Part shown: positions 11,036 to 22,200 of the stretch, piece by piece
How positions within the stretch are numbered: position 1 is the first letter of the stretch
Layout: each line of letters starts with the position of its first letter
Origin: Taudactylus pleione
Taxonomy: Eukaryota > Chordata > Amphibia > Anura > Myobatrachidae
Length of the DNA stretch: 64,000 bases
Assembly (NCBI GenBank): GCA_031769625.1
Contig: JAUIMM010000124.1
Span: 3,548,501-3,612,500, forward strand
Direction of reading: 5' to 3'
Translations under genes and position numbers: made by a program
The notes under the pieces: model-generated
Told to the model about the DNA's origin: nothing
The model's input: the letters and a program-made list of their open reading frames with translations, nothing else
The model's database searches: none

Positions 11036-11848
11036 GTTGAGGGCTTATAGTGAAGTCACTTACCCACTCACACGGCACTTACGGTTATCGATTTCTCACC
11101 AAAGGGTGGAGTGGCCACATGCAGGGTTTACCTGCAACCGCTCAGTGCTGAGAGATCGCTACCTGTTTTCGTGTGAGCCAGGGACGCTGACTAGAATCCA
11201 GGGACAAGAGAGGAAAAAGTTTGTTTTCCTTTGTTGATAGAACCTAACATTTAATGGGGTGCTGCAGAATTGAACACGCGGCTGAGTCACCGTTTTGCGC
11301 ACAGTAAAGACGTACTTTTGTGTACTCAGCTAAAGGTTGTCATACGGTTGTGTGGTAATTGCATTATTGTGTATGCGACTGGTCGCACAATAGCGTATAC
11401 CTACTTCTGGTCGTGCTGCCACGTGTTTAAACAAAGCCATTGAGGTTTACATTCTTTTCAATTGTTGTCAATATCTGGGTTAACATGTATTTTTCTGCGC
11501 AGGAAAAAAGTGTGTAACAGTATTTGTTGGTAGGGGTAACTTGTTCCCTAAAGTTAGAGATACCGTATGACCTTCAAGAGCTAAGTGCTAGCCGCTCGGT
11601 AAGCAGCTTACCGAGCAGGTGTACATGTTGTCTTTGTTGTAGAGAGGTGCGTGGAAGTAGCCGACTTAAACTTCCATAGGTGTGGAAGTTGCCTTCTTAA
11701 ATCTTATCTGGGTGTGTGGAGTAGCCTTCTTCAAATCTTCAGAGGTGTGTGGGCGCTGCCGATTAAATCGTCCACAGGTAAGTGAAAGTATCTTGACTGT
11801 CTTGCACCAGTTTAAATCTTTATTGAAAAACATAGGAGTTGTCTCAGA
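11036..11848 (+). other. ERV leader between 5' LTR and gag
   Basis: About 0.8 kb of untranslated leader. It contains three imperfect tandem units near 11640-11790 built on a GTGTGG-(A)AGT-GCCTTCTTAAATCTT theme. It probably holds the packaging region. No primer-binding site was recognised. Confidence 0.55.
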
Positions 11849-13455
11849 ATGGGAGCCATGCAAACAATAGAGATGTTAGACAATGATGTGCTGCTAATGG
11901 AAGCGCCGTTTGGATCGGCCCGTCGTATTATGCATACTAAGTACGGTACTTATGCAATAAGGTATTGTGATGAAAGGTTTAAAATGACGATGAAGAGTGT
12001 TAGACCGTTTCCCAGAATTGGTAGTTTTGATAAAGCTGTATTAGATAATGTCCGGGATCACATCAGTCTGATGTGCTCCAGAGAGAAAAAGGTCAAATAT
12101 TATGAATGTTTAAAGTTGCGGCAGCATGAAGGGGATGCGTGGCTTAAAAATGCACAAGCGACGCAAACTAGCGTTGCGAACGCATTGTCAGAGAATACAT
12201 CCGCGACGCTGAATTGCAGTGCAGGCGAGCCGCAAAATGGCGCGCACGTGCAGCAAGGTAGCGTTGCGGAAGGTATTGCCAGCAGTTCACGCGCACCACC
12301 CCCACCTTATGTGGATGGAGGTGCAAGTACAGTTATCAAAAATACCCATAAAAATGTAACGGGCAATTTGTACCCTCTCTTAAGCAACTATAAAGAAAAT
12401 GTTCATGATGTGGATGATGAGCCTATTGTAATGTCTGCCATTTCCCATGCTGTACAGATGATAGATGCTGCATCACAACAATCACGAGTGGTGCCGTCAT
12501 CTCCAGTAACAGCAAGGGAAGTGCTAACACCCTCTGCACCCGTAGAGGAAGTTGTTAATACCATACATAGCAGCAACAGATTAAACCCCCAGCCAGGTAA
12601 CAAGGTCAAAGGTAGCAGCGCTACCGGTCTGCATCCCATTCGGACAATAACTGTTCCGAATGGAAATGCAGATGCTAACGGTGTAGTGCCCACGAGGGAT
12701 GTGGTAATGCATTGTCATTGGACAAAAGCAGAACTAAATTCCATCATAAATGATTTCCCCGATCCCAAAAAGGAACTAGCCAAATGTCAGAGATTTTTGA
12801 GGAATTTGGGTAGTTCTCATGAGCCAACTAATAAAGATTGGCGTGTGGTGTTAAGGGCCTGTCTACCACGCAATACCGACGTGACAAAATTTGTCACGGA
12901 TTGTGTATTGGATGGTGACGTCCCCTTAACACACCAAGTAAACAAGATAACATTACCCGGGTTCAGACCTCACAGCCTGGCTGGAGGGGAGTCACAATAG
13001 ATACCCTCATAGAATCTGCCATAGAACATGATAAAAACATCTCAAAGAAGAGAGAGACCCAGAGCGAAAAACTAATGGCTGTCAGTATCCAAGCTCTGGA
13101 AGGAATGACTGTAACATCACAGCCAGTAGACACACCTGCACTATACACACACTTGCACATGAACAGTTACACGTCCTCACCAATCCCACATGACAGCAAA
13201 CACATCCTTACCCCACATATCATACACAACCACATTTCCCATGCTACCCACAAATTTCATACCTCCCACCATACCCTTATCCTCCAGAATCCTACCCATA
13301 CCCACCATCTTTCCCTCTTGCTCAACTCCCACAACAATCCTTTCATCCACCCCCTTTCAAAAAGATGTTTAAACTATCATCAAGTGGGACACATAAGTAA
13401 GTACTGCAAAGTGAAGAACACCACACATGAACATGGGTTTCCCATGGGTTCATAG
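11849..13455 (+). pseudogene. ERV gag (matrix, PPPPY late motif, capsid, damaged nucleocapsid)
   Basis: An open frame from 11849 to 13000 encodes 383 residues: a basic matrix-like N-terminus, a low-complexity linker, PPPPYVDGG (late-domain motif, about residue 150) and a capsid region with WTKAELNSIINDFPDP and WRVVLRACLPRN. A frameshift near 12985 moves the reading to the frame open to 13455. That part ends in a zinc-knuckle pattern in which the second Cys is Tyr (C-x2-Y-x4-H-x4-C, about 13364-13410). Gag forms the virus shell; this copy cannot make an intact one. The family is inferred from the late motif and the domain order. Confidence 0.82.
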
Positions 13456-14205
13456 GCAACCCCACTATCTTCTCCCAGGCCTTATGACTGTTTACTATCT
13501 TTTCAACCTGCCAATGGATCTGTTCTAATGTAAAATGTGGACGATTTATTGTTGTATTTAGGTCATGTTTAAATTATATTTAACTGTTGTGCTTTATCTC
13601 TCACACACAGGACACAAGGTTGCTAAGGATAAACGGCAGCCATGCCAGGCTAAGGTCAAATATTCGGAATACTATCCAGCCCAGGGGCCAGGCATTATTT
13701 AGACCAGTAGCTATTAATAACAAGATTTAATTGGAGGAACCTGTATGCAGATACTATATCGCTAGAATTATTCAAAGTGATAGGGGGACTCATTTTACAG
13801 GTGACATTTCCCAGAACATGTGTAAGGTGATGGGTAATAAAACCAAGATCGTTCCAGACTGTCATTTCTTTTATCTGTCCCCCCTTTGAGATACGAAGAT
13901 GAATAACAATAACAGAAATTGAAAGTGTTATTAACTAACATGTCTAATGCAAACTGTCATGATGTCAAACCTGGGGAATTTGTTATGATCCGAATTTTTT
14001 TAGCTCAGGTCATTTGACTGATTGGTGGAAAGGTCCGTATCTGACGATTGTTGACAAAGTACCACATCCTCAAAGGGTGGCCAGGGAAGATACGTGGGTC
14101 TATTCCACTCACTATAGGGAGGTTAACCAACCGGTGGAGATACAAGGCGGAGACGAGGCCGATAACATGGACCTGTCAATTGCGAGCTTGTGCTGGAAGG
14201 ATTAA
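13456..14205 (+). pseudogene. ERV pol remnant (integrase fragments)
   Basis: About 13770-13800 reads IQSDRGTHFTGD, the second catalytic Asp region of a retroviral integrase. At 13940-14205, across a frame change, there is a HDVKPGEFVMI stretch and then DWWKGPYLTIVDKVPHPQRV with EDTWVYSTHYREV, the integrase C-terminal domain that borders env. Protease, reverse transcriptase and RNase H are absent; at least 2.5 kb of pol has been deleted. Confidence 0.82.
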
Positions 14206-14237
14206 AAAGGTGACGGTGAGATACCTGAGCTAAAGAA

Positions 14238-16019
14238 ATGTGTAGATCAGTGCTCCCAGCAATGGAGTTGTCTGCTGTGGTCATCCTAGTTCTTTCTTCC
14301 AGAGTTTTTGTTGTGATGATCTGTTTGGGGATACCCAGTTTCTGTGATGGAGGACCGATAGAGGAGATGGGAGCTGATGGCAGCGCTGATGGAGTGGAGT
14401 CAGAAGGAGTGCAATGCCAATCAGGGGAGTGTCTGACCAATCTTAGTACTGTTATTGTTAAGAGAGCTGTTATTCTGGATACTCGGGGACGTTGTGGAGG
14501 TTTATCGTCTGAAGATCCTGTATTTGTGAGCTTTGTGGGTCCCTAGTTGATGAGAATTGCATCCAACGGTGCAAGCCTAAATATAACCTGTACTGGGGTG
14601 GGTATACTTTAGAGGATTATCATAGCATGGTAGGCAAAGTGTTAAATCAAACTGATTGCTGGGTGTGTTCACATGTGCCACAGGGACAGCATAATGTAGG
14701 GTTGGTGCCAATTCCGCTGAATATCACGGAAATTTTAGAATTACCACCTCATTTCAAACTCTATCAATTCCAAGTAGATAGATCACTTTTGTGTTTAAAC
14801 ATAACCAACCCCAATAAACCCGGGAGTTGGAAAGTGACAGGGAATAATCAGACGATGACCTTCTCACAAAGAGCTGATAATGAGTCCATAAACCATGATC
14901 TGTTATGCTCAATTAAATCTAGTGGGAGACATTTTAGGTACCGGTATGCATTGAGTTCCAACAAAGAAATTATTGGTAAGGTGCCAGATGGTTATTGTGC
15001 TAAAATAATACAGCCAGAAACTTGCATGTACCAGATGGAAGACCCAGAAATAGGATTGTTTGCAAGGGAAATGTGCTTAATGATAATGATGCATACCATT
15101 CCTTATGTTCTCCCTGATAATGTATATTTTATATGTGGAAGAAAAGCGTATAAGTGGCTCTCCCCGAGTTCCGAAGGTTTGTGTTACCTGGGAAGAGTGG
15201 TCCCTGAAGTTATGACCCTCACACATGTTGAAAATGCTTGGTATACACAAAAACACACCGTCACCATATCTTCACACACAATATGAACACACAGGCAAAC
15301 AAAATATGATACCTGGTAACGTGCACAAAGCCACTCAGTTAATTAGTGAGACAACTGGCTTTCAAGTTTTAGCCGCATTGGATCCCACCAGGATCGCTCG
15401 GGGTACATTAAACTTTAGATATATTCAGGAACTTGCTAAATTGATAGATAATATCACTGAGATGTACGATGACACATTCAGGTATACAGGGAGAGAATTG
15501 CAAGCGTACAAGAAAGAACTGGTGCAACACAGGCTAGTGTTAAATAATTGAACTGCTGTTACTGGAGGGTATTGCGTAATGTTGGCCACCCAATTTGGAG
15601 TAAAATGTTGCACCTATGTCACCAATGATACCAGCGACCCTAAGGAAGTGATAGACCGGAAGATGGATGAAATTCTGCAGCTAAAATGGGAATTTCATAA
15701 GAACCATAATGCTTCAGTGGCTGAAGTAGGGGAGAAGATAGAAGGATGGGTTTCATGACTGAACCCAGTGAAATGGTTCTCAGGTGTAGGGGAATGGGTC
15801 CAGGAAGTGATCGCCAGCATCGGCAAATTCTTAATCCTTATACTGATTGTCATCATAATAATTGGCATATGTGTCCGGTGTGTTCCTATTGTGTTGAAGT
15901 GTGGAAAATATAAAAATAGAGTAAAACGAAAGAACAAAATTATGATGGTGGTCAGTATGAATACTGAGGTAAATACAGAACTGCATTACAACCCTGAACT
16001 AGGAAATACCATCATTTAA
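14238..16019 (+). pseudogene. ERV env (surface and transmembrane subunits), several stops
   Basis: The first frame (14238-14546) starts with a hydrophobic signal-like segment. The second (14627-15286) is surface-subunit sequence with a CWVC motif, several N-glycosylation sequons and, near its end, YFICGRKAY and GLCYLGRVVPEV. The transmembrane part (about 15225-16019) has a helical heptad region, CCTYV preceded by a Cys ten residues earlier, a membrane span (FLILILIVIIIIGICV, about 15828-15880) and a short basic tail. Stops at about 14544, 15284, 15549-15551 and 15756-15758 break it. Env would mediate receptor binding and fusion; this copy is dead. Confidence 0.84.
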
Positions 16020-16338
16020 TGTATTATATTTAGACATGCATAGAATGTATTATTGAAATGTTATTTTAAAACACCTCAGATAATGTAAAGTCTCAAATTT
16101 CCCCTTCAAGACTGCCTTTATAGGACTGGTGTATCCCCACACCTTTCACATGATCTTCCAAGATCCGCGGTGTGCGTATAATAGTAGTTTTATGTCCCCA
16201 CTCAGAGACACATTATTGATGGATTAAGAACCACCTTGTGCCATCCCATAATAACACTAAATAGTATATAAATGTAAGCCTAAATTTTATTTTAAAATTA
16301 GATTGTGATAGCATGTTGTTCGCTATCAAAGGGTGGAC
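16020..16338 (+). other. ERV env-LTR spacer with polypurine tract
   Basis: About 0.3 kb of noncoding sequence. AAAGGGTGGA just before the LTR start at 16339 is the likely polypurine tract for plus-strand priming. Confidence 0.6.
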
Positions 16339-18118
16339 TGTCGAAGCTGGATAATTGGCTGAGACAAGATCAGTTTAAAATTGGATCGCAGCGACGCCTT
16401 CTTGCGACTGGCCGCAAGACGCCATCTTGGAAATGAGATCGCAAGACGCCATTTTGCGAATGGCCGCCTAAGCGCCATTTTAGATAAACTAACACTTTAG
16501 TACATGTGGCGATATTACTATTAGCATCATGCGATTGCATCTGTGACCATCGCCATAAGTTACGGCGATTCATCAAAAGCCCATTTCATGACTTTACGTA
16601 GTTTGAGTGCTCTGGATAAAGTGTATGTATTATTATAATTCCCCTAAAGGATATATTTCAGAAATGGCTGTACAGTATGTCAAAATTGGATTGCATTAGC
16701 TAAACAGAGCAAATTGCCACGTGACAACTAGCCTGTGAAGACAAGCTTCGTGGACATAACGTCTGCTCTCACTCCAGGTGGCCCTGCTCGAATACAGTAA
16801 GAGGGTCGTTTGTAGCACCTTACATTAGCAGGCTTCCTACAATAAAATACCTTCAAAGCCAAGAGTGTTATCTGAGGCTTGGGTCTTGTAGCTGTGCTAC
16901 TTTGCATCTACACAGGCCCTGGGAGAACAAAGACCAGTATTTTAGAGCCTGAAAAGGGTGGGGGCTGCTGGGGCATGAGCAAGTCATGGAACTATAATGC
17001 TCAGCATTCCACACTGCTAGGTGTTCACTTCTAGGGATAGCTGAGAGCGAAGAAGTGCTCCCCTTGTCAGTCTATGGTGGTCTCCCTCCACACAGATTCT
17101 CTAAGACTTCAGATCAGCGTTATCTCTGTGCTCTAATGAATTCACGTGCCTGTAGAGGCTCATGCTATAATTGCGTAATCACTGTGAGTTTAAGTGAGAT
17201 TTAAGTGCACCATTTCTCATACACACATTAATACGCACAATTGCGCTGTTAACTAGTCGCATATTAGCGAATGCATAAGACCCTGTATGAAAACGCTGAA
17301 TATTAGCTCCATGCACACGCATCTGCCCCAAGTTAACTAGCGTCTTTACATCAAACCCCACATACTCACACATTACATATTCACATACAAGGTATAAGAT
17401 TCAAGTATGCACGTTTATTATCATTGCTAGGAAATAAAGGTTATTTCGTAACTAAGGTTTTATACGTGATAAGTAAGCCATGTTTGGTATTGTACTGATG
17501 TGTACTCTCTCAACAGTATTCTGGTAATATCGATGGAGAGATCGCAACATGCATTCTCAACTTATGGACCGCAGAGACTTCAAGCAACAAAATGTACATT
17601 ATATGAACAACGGTTAGGATTTGCATGAGGCGGGAAACCAGAGACCACCAGTTGTTAGAGGCTGGATTGCATCTATTTGAACCAACCTGTTAAATGCCTT
17701 GTAACATATGCCCTCTCCTTTAGGACCAATGGTATTAGCAACAAACTTCTCTATTGTGTTGTTTATTTCTGGGGGGTATAAATATGTGTGCTCTGACCCT
17801 GGGTTCATAGTCTTCGTGCTGATTGATGAGGGGTTTCTTGCTGATGCCTACATCTGGACCAGAGAGCGCTGCGTATGTATAATTGTACTTGGGTCTGTAT
17901 AATCTCTTTGCGCTAAGATTATATGAGGATCATAGCGTGCAACTTCTGTACTTTTACTTGAATAATACTTTGTGCTTTGGAACCACAGGTTCTACGTCTG
18001 GAGTGTTTATTTACTGTATGACTGCGTACGCAAATTAGCGTCATCCTTAGAGGTTTATAGGAAGGATATTAGAAGGTATAGGCAGGGGTATTTATAAGGT
18101 TCAAAGGCAGTATCGTTA
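16339..18118 (+). repeat. ERV 3' LTR (1780 bp)
   Basis: Starts TGTCGAAGCTGG and ends CAGTATCGTTA before AAAG. A TATAAATA box is at 17777-17784. Relative to the 5' LTR it carries about 30 extra bases near 17328-17357 and lacks about 23 bases around TTCCATAAGCTTTAAGG. It also shows the empty site of the 519-bp MITE. Confidence 0.9.
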
Positions 18119-19105
18119 AAAGCTACACAAAACCATGACTGTTTAACAATAATAACTTTATTCACTGAACAAGTAATGGCACAAATAATGTGTTTTATGC
18201 TGGAAGTGACCATGCTTCCCCCCTACTAAGGTACTGAAAATATGCATGCTTGTATGGCAAGATTGGACATGTTTTAAACAGGAACATTGATATAAGCATC
18301 ACTGCTTAATGACACTTGCATGTGGTGCACTTGTTCCCTTGCAATTACTGAGCAGTGAAACGTGCAATTAGATGCATGGAGGTAAATTCAACTAACCCTT
18401 CTTTTCTCAAAGTGGGTCAAATCTAACCCACCAAGCCTAATCTAAACATCTCTCCAATGCAGCCCTATCATTGGACTATGGGCCTGACTCAGAGTTGGTA
18501 ATAGAGTGAGATATCTCTCTCAACTGTGAACCTGGACAAACCATATTGCAATGCAAGGGGTGTCAATACATACATTTGTTTACATGTGGGGCAAATACTG
18601 TCTGATAAAAGGTTTGTATACATTGGAAGGTTGCCTAGCACTGGCCATGGCATATTTTAATTATTCTGTAATATGGTTCCTTAAATAGAACTGTTTTATG
18701 CAGAGTTCTGAACTCTTTTTGCAGTAGTGTAAAACTAACTCTTCATTACCAGCACCCAAACTTTTAGCTATCATCCAAAACTAAAAAAGAAATAAAGGAT
18801 AACAGTTGTGTTCAATCACAACTTTGGGTTTGTTTATGTCACTACACTCATCTTTACAATAATAAGTACACTCTGACCTAGAAAATATTGTTAGGTTAGT
18901 GAAAAGCTTGGATAAGGGATACTGTATTTATATGTATTAAGTTGTATTTTCTTTTATTTGCTGTCATTTATGATTGTTAGTATAGAAAGCGTCTCAATTT
19001 ATTACTGTGCATAGAATTGAAAAAAATGTATGCACACATACACTGGTATTGATGTCTGCTATATTTAAACTATGTTTAGAATACATTTGGTAAAACTGAT
19101 AAAGA
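18119..19105. other. AGT 3' flank and probable 3' UTR
   Basis: AT-rich sequence lies between the retroviral 3' LTR and the AGT stop. It probably holds the AGT 3' UTR (minus strand). I see no further coding sequence or clear repeat. The provirus and AGT are tail to tail. Confidence 0.5.
18953..18958 (-). terminator. Candidate AGT polyadenylation signal
   Basis: The minus strand reads AATAAA about 150 nt beyond the AGT stop, the first clear match after it. Another AATAAA lies near 18158. No transcript data are available, so the choice is tentative. Confidence 0.45.
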
Positions 19106-19297
19106 TTAAATCGCATTCACTGGGTTTACAACTCTTCCTATAAGAAGCACTGCCTTCGCAGTCCCTTCAAACATGGCGGCAATGAAGGGTTTATCATAGG
19201 TTACGGTCACTGGTTCTTCTTTGTTCTTCTGGGCATGTTGTGCGTCACTGGGGTCTGCACCGCTATCTATCAGTTCGAAATGAACTGTATTTATAAC
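19106..19297 (-). CDS. AGT: AGT exon 5: reactive-loop region and C-terminus
   Basis: The acceptor TTGTTTCAG ends at 19298. The exon starts VINTVHFEL, the counterpart of human LNSIFFELE, and continues through a hydrophilic stretch rich in Asp, Gln, Lys and Glu in place of an inhibitory serpin reactive loop. It ends [20 protein letters not shown] followed by VVNPVNAI and a stop at 19106-19108. Human AGT ends in the same way. The loop lacks the small-residue hinge of inhibitory serpins, as expected for a carrier serpin. Confidence 0.94.
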   Translation of the reverse strand, partial: VINTVHFELIDSGADPSDAQHAQKNKEEPVTVTYDKPFIAAMFEGTAKAVLLIGRVVNPVNAI

Positions 19298-22200
19298 CTG
19301 AAACAACAGCATAACGTACAAGCTAAATGTTATTTGTTAACATATTACAGTCAAAAATGAGTATTTATAAGGATATTCTGTTGAGTATAAAGAGTAGAGT
19401 ATACAATATAGCGGTTCATGTAATGCAATGTAGCCTATGGAATATTTGTACTTATTTGCTTATTGTATTGTTTAGGTTACGTGCAGCTCACCTTATAGAA
19501 TTTAACATGGTATAGCCTATTCTTACTTCAGTATATAATTGCATTCTGTTCTCAGCCAAGTCAGATGCAGAGAAGAGTCATTATCATCATTATCCAGGTT
19601 TAGCTGACAGCTAATGAGCATAAGGAAAATACTTCTCCCATGGCCTATTTATTGCATAGGTTTTCAGTTTTACAAATTTATGTGCAAATGTCCTTTTAGT
19701 TGGTATTTTAGGTTTAGTGGTAATTTTTTTAAACTTCAGCTGCACATTTAAATCAAAGGGAATATGGATCGCGATACTTATATTTCTTGTTAAATGCACT
19801 CCTGTAAAACATCTGTGGACCAAGAAGAGAACTCGGAGAATGATGGATGAATGTGAAATATAAAGATATACTTTATGCAATAAAAGTGACAAACCCTATG
19901 AATTTTTTTAGGCAGCAGCTTTTGGATTCCATTACCTTTATTCTTTACATAGGTTACAGTTTTCCTAAGTTGGCCCCTGTGTGCAAATGTTTTTCCACGA
20001 TACTACTGATTTTGGGCTGGAAACCAAGGGGTAGGGTAATAAAAGGAGAGACCAATTCAATTCTGCAATCAAATGATTGTAGTTTTCCTCTTGCTCGACC
20101 TTAATTTATTCATACAATTACAGTAGTCCGTATTAGAAAATGGGTTGTGTGCTGATTTTGACACATCCACATATCCCATAAATAAGGTATCTCAATTAGA
20201 GAGACCAATCCCGGGTCATTTTTTCAATTTTCGGGATTGAAAAACGCTCAATTCCGGATTTGAGTTAGTCAATGAGGTGGCTGGGCGTGGCTGAAGGGGG
20301 GGGTCAGCATGACCTCTGACGTCATGCTGCACACAGCTGGGTAGCACCTGAGCGAGTGCTGCGGGTGCTCGGCGCTGCCCGGCATAAAAAAGCGCATGCA
20401 ATCACTAGTCCCCAAATCCCGGGATTCAAATCCCGCCAATTTAGGACAAAATCCCGGGATCGGCCTCCCTAGCCTCAACCGCCCTACTTCTAAAGCTTTT
20501 AAATTTTCAATCGCCATTTAGGTTTAATTAGATAAAAGAAAAAAGGGCAATTATTTGGAAACTATTGAACTTCTCTAATGTTAAACCAGATCAGAACAAA
20601 ATGTAACCATTCCAAATGTAGAGAATGACATTATTGTCGGGGTGAAGGCAGAGTGGTTATTGTGAGTGTGGTGAAAGGGTAAAGTACAATAATGGAGAGT
20701 ATAGGTCAGTTGTGCCATTACCTTTCCCACGTTTATATCCTCATTGCTTATTTTTCTAAAATCTGCCTTTTTTTCAAGGAGATATGAAACCTTCAAACTG
20801 GTAAGAAGGTCTTGAATGTTCAAAGAGCTTTCTATTTCCAGCTTTGGTAAAGATAAAGAAATGTATCTGGAAAATATAAATAGAAGTGTTTCAGGGGGAT
20901 TTAATTTACACCAGAAACCTGTTGTTGTATTAAATCTTACATACTTATTTGTTAAACTGTTCAACCATTCATCATATGTATCCCATGATAGGGATGACTC
21001 TATGTTCTCAAGCGTGTTTCCATTGGTTGGCTGGACCAGCAACAAGAAATCATTTTCACTAAGAGAAACCTTTATTATTCTTTGATTTTTGGTGGCGTCA
21101 TCCCTAAATAGGAACATTCCAGTTACCGAAATCATGGGAACCAAGATTTTCTTGTTTGGCTCAATCCAGAAATGTTGAAGTTCCGGAATTAAAAAAGACT
21201 TGCTCACTTTACCTGGAATAAGATATTACTAGTTAGTTTCTAGCAGGAAACATACATTCAGATCTTATAACACTAGACACAAGGCACTAACCATTGTACT
21301 GACAGGAATGCAGTTAGTGGAACTCTTTATATCAAATATATTTTTTTACCCTTACGTGATTTTTAAATAATGGCAAAACTGAATTGTGCTGCAATCTTAA
21401 TTTTTCAATTCTTACATAGTTCTTCCTATTTTTTTAATTCATTTACCCAGTTAAAATAAAAAAAGTCTTGAAAGACATAACAAGTTAAATCTTCATATAA
21501 GAAGCATGAAGTAAAATACTTCATGCACCATAAAAGTAAAATTACTTTTTCTCAACACACCATTGGAAAGACAGAGTAAAAGGACGTTTTAACAGTTCCA
21601 ATTAGGGCCGTTTAAAAAAAAAATGGAGCTTGTGTAAAGCACCCCCCACCCCATTCCTGCTTCTGGTGGTGCCATCTTTCCAGCGGTGTACCGCATACAC
21701 AGGAAATAGCACCCATTATAGGTATGCCACTGATGCCAAAATATCTACATGTCCATGTAACATACATCATACACACTTCTTACTGCTTCAGTAACTGTCT
21801 CATACTTTTAATAGTGTTTACCATCAACTGGCATAACGCAGTAACTGGGGATCCAAGTAAAGAGGCTGGCATGTGTTGTTGCAGGAAATGTATATGAACA
21901 GTGTTATCTAGTGAAGCATTATATTAGAATAATGGAGAAAAGAAGAGATGCAATGACTGGAGTGTCCTATAGAGAAGCATAGGTGTGTATAGTTAAGGGA
22001 ATAGTAGATTATTAAACCTTTAGTAGCTGCTATTTAATTACTGCTAGAATTTCCATGTAGTTAAATGCATCTGTGGTTTATTTGCACAATAAGGTACAAT
22101 AAAACCACAAGACTCTATCTACATGGAAGATGGCAGAATAATTTGCTTAATTATGCAAATGAGATCAGTAGTGCGAATCAGCCTGCCAGGGTGTGGCTGT

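Larger units (their letters stand above)
8745..18118 (+). mobile_element. Endogenous retrovirus with two LTRs, deleted in pol
   Basis: A provirus of about 9.4 kb. The 5' LTR (8745-11035) and 3' LTR (16339-18118) are near identical apart from an inserted MITE and two small indels. Between them lie gag (11849 onward), a short integrase remnant (about 13750-14205) and env (14238-16019). Protease, reverse transcriptase and RNase H are missing. AAAG flanks both ends, matching a 4-bp integration duplication. The PPPPY motif in gag and the style of env suggest a gamma/epsilon-like lineage. Every viral gene carries frameshifts, stops or deletions, so it cannot replicate. Confidence 0.9.

Noticed and set aside
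12403..12693. Antisense frame inside ERV gag
   Set aside because: A shadow of the gag reading frame, with no motif.
20581..20721. AGT exon 4 extension in the open frame
   Set aside because: The donor GGGAAAG|GTAATG at 20722 gives the 145-nt exon and a join to exon 5 that aligns with AGT; the extension has no serpin similarity.
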